Below, one piece after another: positions 1-3,063 of a stretch of 5,140 nt of DNA; the first letter of the stretch is position 1, and each line of letters opens with the position of its first letter. The notes under the pieces were generated by a model that saw only the letters and a program-made list of their open reading frames with translations, was not told where the DNA came from and did not search any database. The position numbers and the translations under genes are program-made. The stretch is from JBQTJJ01 sp052387235 (lineage in GTDB: Bacteria; Actinomycetota; Acidimicrobiia; Acidimicrobiales; GCA-2861595), in assembly GCA_052387235.1 (NCBI GenBank), contig JBQTJJ010000117.1, forward strand, positions 1-5,140, read 5' to 3'.

Positions 1-1
1 G

Positions 2-457
2 CCGGCCAGGGCCCCGGCACCGGTCCCGTCCCGGCAGCTGCCCGACGGCCTGCGGTCCTCGCCCCAGCGCCTGGCCCTGGTCCCGGTGTTCGACGCCGCC
101 GCCCGCGAGTTCGGCGTGCCGGCCGACCTGCTGAAGGCCATGGCGTGGCAGGAGTCGGGCTGGCAGAACTCGAAGGTGTCGTCGGCCAAGGCCCTCGGCA
201 TCGGCCAGCTCATGCCCGCGACGGTGGCCTTCGTCAACGAGGTGCTCCTCAGGGCCAGCCTCGACCCTCGCCGCCCCGAGCACAACATCCGGATGTCGGC
301 CCGGTTCCTGTCGTACCTGCTGGGCCAGAACCAGGGCGACGTGGAGCGCTCCCTGGCCGCCTACTACCAGGGCCTGGCCTCGCTGCGCCGGGTGGGGCCG
401 CTGCCCGCCAGCCGGCGCTACGTGGCCAACGTGGTGGCCCTGCGCCGGCGGTTCTGA
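2..457 (+). CDS. Lytic transglycosylase, SLT domain, C-terminal part (5' end outside window)
   Basis: This is the C-terminal end of a soluble-lytic-transglycosylase (SLT, goose-lysozyme-like) domain, which cleaves the MurNAc-GlcNAc bond of peptidoglycan outside the membrane. The frame is open from the window edge, so the true start is upstream. The GTG at 86 is internal, because family-like residues (LPDGLRSSPQRLALVPVF) precede it. Visible landmarks are AMAWQESGWQ with the expected catalytic glutamate, SSAKALGIGQLMP (the GLMQ-type motif), NIRMSARFLSYLL, and AAYYQG, the counterpart of the usual AYNAG motif. The protein ends normally at RRYVANVVALRRRF-TGA, so nothing suggests decay. In actinobacteria this domain often follows LysM repeats or a signal peptide, but neither is in view. 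The next gene lies 362 nt away behind its own promoter candidates, so this is probably a separate transcription unit. The family is clear; the peptidoglycan substrate and localisation are inferred from it. Confidence 0.9.
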   Translation, partial: PARAPAPVPSRQLPDGLRSSPQRLALVPVFDAAAREFGVPADLLKAMAWQESGWQNSKVSSAKALGIGQLMPATVAFVNEVLLRASLDPRRPEHNIRMSARFLSYLLGQNQGDVERSLAAYYQGLASLRRVGPLPASRRYVANVVALRRRF

Positions 458-489
458 GAACCGGGAAAAAGTTTGGTGGCCGGAGCAAC

Positions 490-531
490 CCCTCTGACCT
501 GGCCTGACGCGCGAACCCGCAGGTCACAGGG
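490..531. terminator. Inverted repeat between SLT gene and next promoter; terminator or operator
   Basis: The arms CCCTcTGACCTG (490-501) and CAGGTCAcAGGG (520-531) pair at 11 of 12 positions, with one C/C mismatch, around an 18-nt loop. The repeat lies 33 nt after the SLT stop codon, where a transcript end would be expected. It has no downstream T-run (the next bases are CCCTTGACG), so it is not a classical intrinsic terminator. It ends 3 nt before a TTGACG -35 candidate, so a regulator-binding operator is an equally good reading. The structure is seen directly; its role is inferred. Confidence 0.5.
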
Positions 532-534
532 CCC

Positions 535-562
535 TTGACGGGAACCCGGCGCGTGTCAGACT
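535..562 (+). promoter_or_regulatory. Candidate promoter P1, TTGACG-N16-CAGACT
   Basis: A TTGACG box (535-540; 5 of 6 to the housekeeping -35 consensus) is followed after 16 nt by CAGACT (557-562), which keeps the A2 and T6 positions most conserved in actinobacterial -10 boxes. Transcription would begin near 569 and give a leader of about 250 nt before the DUF4193 start codon at 820. Such a leader would contain all the stem-loops listed below. The -10 is weak (3 of 6), so the call is tentative. Confidence 0.4.
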
Positions 563-600
563 AGCGCCGTCCCTAGACGCCCCAGACGCCAGGTCGTGGG

Positions 601-628
601 CCTCCGAACCCCTCGCGGGGGTCGGAGG
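601..628 (+). other. Stem-loop in the leader region of the DUF4193 operon
   Basis: CCTCCGA (601-607) pairs with TCGGAGG (622-628). After an A/G mismatch, CCCC (609-612) pairs with GGGG (617-620) around a TCGC loop. That gives 11 base pairs in a 28-nt element, very stable because of its GC content. No T-run follows, so it is not a typical terminator. It lies about 32 nt downstream of the predicted P1 start and may be an attenuator or a 5'-stabilising hairpin. Confidence 0.5.
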
Positions 629-640
629 GGGTGGTCATCG

Positions 641-755
641 GGCATGCGGGGGTACCAGGAAGCCAAGTAGAGAACATCCCGATAACTCGTCGCCGCGATC
701 CCGCACGATCGAGCCACCGGATGGCCCCAACGGCTTCCTGGTCCTCCAGCATGCT
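641..755. repeat. Long inverted repeat, element A (24-position arms, 67-nt loop)
   Basis: The left arm (641-664) pairs with the right arm (732-755) along 24 positions with only two mismatches (648/748 and 653/743) and two G-T wobbles. The inner 11 bp, ACCAGGAAGCC (654-664) and GGCTTCCTGGT (732-742), pair perfectly. The enclosed 665-731 segment starts with an unusually A-rich stretch (about 665-687) and holds a small hairpin, CGATC-N6-GATCG. No open frame uses it convincingly. It could be a structured RNA leader, a small RNA, or a short non-autonomous palindromic element. The arm core CCNGGAAGCC and the terminal GGCAT recur in the palindrome at 2727-2781. Confidence 0.65.
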
Positions 756-756
756 T

Positions 757-772
757 GCCGCCTCCCCGCGGC
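757..772 (+). other. Small GC hairpin 3' of element A
   Basis: GCCGC (757-761) pairs with GCGGC (768-772) around a 6-nt CTCCCC loop. On its own a 5-bp GC stem is weak evidence in sequence this GC-rich. It matters because it adjoins element A and overlaps the GCCTCCCCG word shared with the second intergenic region. Confidence 0.3.
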
Positions 773-779
773 GCAGGTG

Positions 780-785
780 TAGGGT
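780..785 (+). promoter_or_regulatory. Candidate promoter P2, -10 box TAGGGT, for the DUF4193 operon
   Basis: TAGGGT fits the TANNNT -10 pattern common in high-GC actinobacteria. Transcription would start near 792 and leave a leader of about 28 nt with the ribosome binding site AGAGG at 810-814. A partial -35, TTGCCG (755-760), lies at a long 19-nt spacing, so the -35 support is poor. The box lies inside a 19-base sequence (777-795) that recurs at 2840-2858 with two differences; at the second site the box reads TGGGGT. Confidence 0.45.
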
Positions 786-802
786 TCCGCCCGCCCGAAC
801 CC
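782..802 (+). promoter_or_regulatory. Hairpin GGGTTC-N9-GAACCC upstream of the DUF4193 ribosome binding site
   Basis: Perfect 6-bp arms (782-787 and 797-802) enclose a 9-nt loop, 7 nt before the AGAGG ribosome binding site. A transcript starting at P1 would contain the whole hairpin. A transcript starting at P2 (near 792) would lack the left arm. It might therefore tune translation differently for the two promoters; this is inference from position only. Confidence 0.35.
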
Positions 803-819
803 GCTGCGCAGAGGATGTC

Positions 820-1266
820 ATGGCTGAAGAAGACGTCGACGAGGAGCTCATCGACGGGGATGTCGCGGAACCCGACGACCTCGACGAGCCCGACCTCGAG
901 GACCTCCCCGAGGACGACCTGTTGGAGGACGACGACGACATCGACGTCGTCGACGACGACATCGCCGAGGTCGTGCCGGTGGCGACCCCCGCCGTCTCCA
1001 CCGACGACGACGAGGAGGACGAGGACGACGACGAAGCCGACGAGGACGACGTGGAGGCCAGCCTCGACGTGATCCTGAAGGAGAAGCTGGTCGTCGCCGA
1101 CGACGAGGACGCCGACGAGGCGACCGACCAGGAGGACCGGGCGGAGACCACCACCAAGGTCCTCCCGAAGCAGCCCGACGAGTTCGTCTGCCAGTCGTGC
1201 TTTCTCGTCAAGCACCCGAGCCAGCTGGCGGACCGGGCCCGGCTGCTGTGCCGGGACTGCGTGTGA
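820..1266 (+). CDS. DUF4193-type acidic protein with C-terminal Cys4 zinc ribbon
   Basis: This 148-aa protein has two parts. Residues 1-110 are overwhelmingly Asp/Glu with runs such as DDDEEDEDDDEADEDD. They are likely disordered and strongly negative. Residues 113-148 (KVLPKQPDEFVCQSCFLVKH...LLCRDCV) match the conserved C-terminus of the actinobacterial DUF4193 family, as I recall it from mycobacterial proteins reading IPKQADEFTCSSCFLV. C124, C127, C144 and C147 form a CxxC-N16-CxxC zinc-ribbon pattern. The ATG at 820 is chosen because AGAGG (810-814) sits 5 nt upstream; the frame is open further upstream, but that stretch is non-coding in character. Family function is unknown; an RNA-polymerase- or basic-protein-binding role for the acidic arm would be speculation. 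It is the first gene of a four-gene operon, and its final GTG-TGA overlaps the next start by 4 nt. The acidic stretch is longer than in the relatives I recall. Confidence 0.88.
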   Translation: MAEEDVDEELIDGDVAEPDDLDEPDLEDLPEDDLLEDDDDIDVVDDDIAEVVPVATPAVSTDDDEEDEDDDEADEDDVEASLDVILKEKLVVADDEDADEATDQEDRAETTTKVLPKQPDEFVCQSCFLVKHPSQLADRARLLCRDCV

Positions 1267-1841
1267 CGGCTGGCGCCGCGGCCGGGTCGGGATCGGGCGA
1301 CCGCACCCCGCTCGAGCGGGCGGTGGAGCTGCTGGTGTACGCCCCCCTCGGGCTGGTGCTCACGGCCAGGGAGGAGCTGCCCGGGCTGATCGCCAAGGGG
1401 CGCGAGGGCGCCGGCGGGCAGATGGGCATGGCCCGCATCGTGGGGCAGTTCGCGGTGCACCAGGGGCAGCGGGAGGCGGGCAAGCTCCTCCGGCAGGCCA
1501 GCGAGCGCCTGGCCAGGCTGGGCCTGGTGCCCGATCCGGCCCAAAGGCCCGGGCCGGCCACGGGGCCGCCTTCGCCGCCGGCCGGCGCCTCGCCGGCCGG
1601 ACCCGGCCCGGCGCCGGCCGGCGCCGACGGGGCGTCCCGGCCCCGGCCGGCAGGGAAGCGCACGCCCGACCCGGCGGCGCTGGCCATCCCCGGGTACGAC
1701 TCGTTGTCCGCCCACCAGGTGGTGCAGCGCCTCGACGGGCTGTCGGCGGCGGAGCTGGAGTCGGTGCGGGCCTACGAGGCCGCCACCCGGGGCCGCAAGA
1801 CGATCCTCGGCAGGATCACCCAGCTCCAGTCGGGGTCGTAG
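1263..1841 (+). CDS. Uncharacterised actinobacterial protein with C-terminal PGYD helical motif
   Basis: This 192-aa protein is not recognised with certainty. Residues 15-88 are helical: an amphipathic to hydrophobic stretch (AVELLVYAPLGLVLTA, 20-35) precedes charged helices (AREELPGLIAKGREGAGG; GQREAGKLLRQASERLARLG). Residues 90-138 are a Pro/Ala/Gly linker of low complexity. Residues 139-188 form a conserved-looking module, LAIPGYDSLSAHQVVQRL followed by a second helix SAAELESVRAYEAATRGRK, which resembles the C-terminal PGYD-LT-helix motif I recall from actinobacterial membrane- or lipid-droplet-associated hypothetical proteins. That resemblance is recalled, not computed. No catalytic residues are evident. 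The GTG at 1263 is chosen over the open frame upstream because it overlaps the DUF4193 stop as GTGA, which implies translational coupling. Its stop TAG shares one base with the next GTG. Peripheral membrane association is possible through the N-terminal helix. Confidence 0.75.
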   Translation: MTAGAAAGSGSGDRTPLERAVELLVYAPLGLVLTAREELPGLIAKGREGAGGQMGMARIVGQFAVHQGQREAGKLLRQASERLARLGLVPDPAQRPGPATGPPSPPAGASPAGPGPAPAGADGASRPRPAGKRTPDPAALAIPGYDSLSAHQVVQRLDGLSAAELESVRAYEAATRGRKTILGRITQLQSGS

Positions 1842-2314
1842 TGGAGGCGGCTCGGCCGGCCACGCCCGCCGACGTCCCCCGCCTCGTAGAGCTGTGCCGT
1901 ATGGCGCGGGCCGAGCTGGGCGCCCGGGAGCGGGGCGGCGACATGTTCGTGACCCGCGAGGCCCGGCCCGAGCCGGTGGAGGAGAGCCTGGCGGCGGCGG
2001 TGGACGACCCCGCGCTCCTCGTGCTGGCAGGGACCTACGACGGGGTCATAGTCGGCTATGCCACCGGCCGGGTCGAAGCGCTGCGGGACGGGCGCTGCCT
2101 CGGGCTGATCGACGAGCTGTTCGTGGAGGAGCTGGCCCGGGCCGTGGGCGTCGGGGAGGCCATGATGGACCAGCTGCTCGCCTGGTTCCGCGGCCGGGGG
2201 TGCACCGGGGTGGACTCCACCGCCCTGCCGGGCGCCCGGGAGACCAAGAACTTCTTCGAGGAGTCCGGGTTCACGGCCCGCCTCCTCGTGATGCACCACC
2301 GGCTGGAGCCATGA
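1841..2314 (+). CDS. GNAT-family N-acetyltransferase
   Basis: This 157-aa protein has the size and order of the GNAT fold, which transfers an acetyl group from acetyl-CoA to an amine. The N-terminus PATPADVPRLVELCRMA is the usual beta1-alpha1 start. Strand LLVLAGTYDGVIVGYATGRVE (59-79) is followed by LGLIDELFVEELARAVGVG, where R100-x-x-G103-x-G105 is the acetyl-CoA pyrophosphate-binding loop of motif A. The helix MMDQLLAWFRGRG and the motif-B region ETKNFFEESGF (134-144) complete the domain. The substrate cannot be read from the sequence. The GTG at 1841 overlaps the previous stop by one base (TAGTG), and the gene ends in ATGA shared with the Nudix gene. It is therefore almost certainly co-translated with its neighbours. 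The family call is firm; which amine it modifies is unknown. Confidence 0.9.
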   Translation: MEAARPATPADVPRLVELCRMARAELGARERGGDMFVTREARPEPVEESLAAAVDDPALLVLAGTYDGVIVGYATGRVEALRDGRCLGLIDELFVEELARAVGVGEAMMDQLLAWFRGRGCTGVDSTALPGARETKNFFEESGFTARLLVMHHRLEP

Positions 2315-2721
2315 CGCCGGCTGGGCCGCAGGTGTGCGTGGGGGCGGTGGTGGTGGACAGCGAGCGCCTCCTGCTGGTGCGGCGGGGACACGGGCCGGCA
2401 GCGGGCGAGTGGTCCGTGCCCGGCGGCCGGGTCGACGCCGGCGAGACCCTGGCCGAGGCGGTCCTGCGGGAGCTGTCCGAGGAGACCGGCCTGGACGGCG
2501 TGTGCGACGAGCTCATCGGCTGGGTCGAGCGCATCACGCCCAAGCACCACTTCGTCATCCTGGACTTCCGGGTGCGCGTCTTCGACCCCGCCGACCCCGT
2601 GGCCGGCTCCGACGCGGCCGAGGCGGCCTGGGTGCCCCTGGCCGACGTGGCCGGCCTCTGCCTCGTCGACGGCCTGGCCGAGTTCCTCCACGAGCACGGG
2701 ATCCTGGACGTCATCGCGTGA
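2311..2721 (+). CDS. Nudix hydrolase
   Basis: This 136-aa, single-domain Nudix protein hydrolyses a nucleoside diphosphate linked to another moiety (for example oxidised nucleotides, NDP-sugars or ADP-ribose derivatives). The Nudix box is complete and exact: GRVDAGETLAEAVLREL (39-55) followed by SEETGL (56-61), with the metal-binding RELSEE core at 53-58. Preceding it are VCVGAVVVDSERLLLVRRG and the WSVPGG turn typical of MutT-like members. The C-terminus (WVERITPKHHFVILDFRVRVF, then AAWVPLADVAGLCLVDGL) fits the compact bacterial ADP-ribose/MutT-like class, but substrate cannot be assigned. The ATG at 2311 overlaps the GNAT stop as ATGA, with GGAG just upstream. It is the last gene of the operon: a large palindrome begins at its stop codon. 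The family is certain; the housekeeping or sanitation role is inferred. Confidence 0.95.
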   Translation: MTPAGPQVCVGAVVVDSERLLLVRRGHGPAAGEWSVPGGRVDAGETLAEAVLRELSEETGLDGVCDELIGWVERITPKHHFVILDFRVRVFDPADPVAGSDAAEAAWVPLADVAGLCLVDGLAEFLHEHGILDVIA

Positions 2722-2787
2722 CCGCCGGCATTCCGGGAAGCCTCACGTCCGCCAGGCGAACGTAGGGCTTCCAGGAATGTCGGGCGG
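2722..2787. terminator. Large palindrome after the Nudix gene, element B; probable transcript end
   Basis: A near-perfect palindrome is centred near 2754. ATTCC (2730-2734) pairs with GGAAT (2774-2778), GGAAGCC (2736-2742) with GGCTTCC (2766-2772), ACGT (2745-2748) with ACGT (2760-2763), and GCC with GGC at the tip. Only three mismatches and one wobble occur over 24 positions, and weaker pairing extends it outward to about 2722-2787. It begins one base after the Nudix stop codon, the place for a terminator, but no T-run follows. Termination without a U-tract, or transcript-end stabilisation, is possible. Its arms share CCNGGAAGCC and GGCAT with element A, so it may instead be a repeat-family member that also serves as a transcript end. 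Confidence 0.6.
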
Positions 2788-2803
2788 CCTCCCCGAGCGC
2801 CAT

Positions 2804-2820
2804 CCCCGTGTGGAGCGGGG
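2804..2820 (+). other. Small hairpin CCCCG-N7-CGGGG between palindrome and zinc-ribbon gene
   Basis: CCCCG (2804-2808) pairs with CGGGG (2816-2820) around a 7-nt loop. It lies just upstream of the -10 candidate for the zinc-ribbon gene, within the stretch that makes this copy of the shared module about 36 nt longer than the copy at 641-795. Five GC pairs are easily found by chance here, so little weight should be placed on it. Confidence 0.25.
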
Positions 2821-2829
2821 CGGTGTGGG

Positions 2830-2835
2830 TACCCT
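2830..2835 (+). promoter_or_regulatory. Candidate -10 box TACCCT for a leaderless zinc-ribbon transcript
   Basis: TACCCT matches TANNNT and lies within GGGTACCC (2827-2834). Exactly six bases separate it from the GTG at 2842, the distance expected if transcription starts on the first base of the start codon. No convincing -35 box is seen about 17 nt upstream, which is common for actinobacterial promoters. No ribosome binding site lies between the box and the GTG. Confidence 0.45.
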
Positions 2836-2841
2836 CGAAGT

Positions 2842-3063
2842 GTGGGGTTCCACCCGCCGCACGAGCGCCCGGGGCCGGCCGCCGGCCGCCTCCAGTGCCC
2901 CTTCTGCCACTCCTACGACGTCGCCCGCCTGTTCGTGGCGTCCCTCGGCCTCGACTCGTGCGAGTGCGCCGCCTGCGCCGGCCGCTGGGACGAGGAGCGG
3001 GCGAGCGGCCGCTACCAGGGCCGCTCCGACCTGGCCTCGATCATCGTCCGCCAGCGTCCCTGA
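2842..3063 (+). CDS. Small Cys4 zinc-ribbon protein
   Basis: This 73-aa protein is built around one zinc ribbon: LQCPFCHSYDVARLFVAS (C19, C22) and SCECAACAGRW (C42, C45, with C40 as a spare cysteine). The CPxCxSxDV followed by a strand and a second CxxC resembles the zinc-beta-ribbon seen at the C-terminus of PaaD-like proteins and in many small actinobacterial hypotheticals. That similarity is recalled and does not give a function. GTG 2842 is the only usable start: no ATG, GTG or TTG lies in frame between it and the first cysteines, and none between the upstream in-frame TGA (2719-2721) and 2842. Absence of a ribosome binding site and the TACCCT box 6 nt upstream suggest a leaderless mRNA. 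The 3' end overlaps the convergent 671-aa gene by 23 nt. Nucleic-acid or protein binding is a reasonable guess only. Confidence 0.75.
   Translation: MGFHPPHERPGPAAGRLQCPFCHSYDVARLFVASLGLDSCECAACAGRWDEERASGRYQGRSDLASIIVRQRP

Noticed and set aside
86..88. GTG 86 as the start of the transglycosylase
   Set aside because: The frame is open to the window edge, and the residues before it read as part of the domain; starting there would truncate the first helix.
641..755. Element A as a retron msr/msd, tmRNA, SRP RNA or a known riboswitch
   Set aside because: No reverse transcriptase gene is nearby, and none of the hallmark sequences of these RNAs that I can recall is present. It is kept as an unassigned inverted repeat.
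631..819. Upstream extension of the DUF4193 frame to ATG 631
   Set aside because: The added 63 residues would cover both arms of element A and the P2 promoter, lack acidic character, and are unlike the family. ATG 820 has a well-placed AGAGG.
1555..1660. Dense GCCGGC/GGCGCC palindromes in the PGYD-motif gene
   Set aside because: They encode a Pro/Ala/Gly linker in very GC-rich sequence; such palindromes arise from codon choice and need no extra function.
556..1715. Long reverse-strand open frames rich in Val/Leu or Ser opposite the DUF4193 gene
   Set aside because: They are shadows of the GAC/GAG-rich acidic coding sequence (GTC/CTC triplets on the other strand) and run through non-coding leader and two genes without any recognisable domain.
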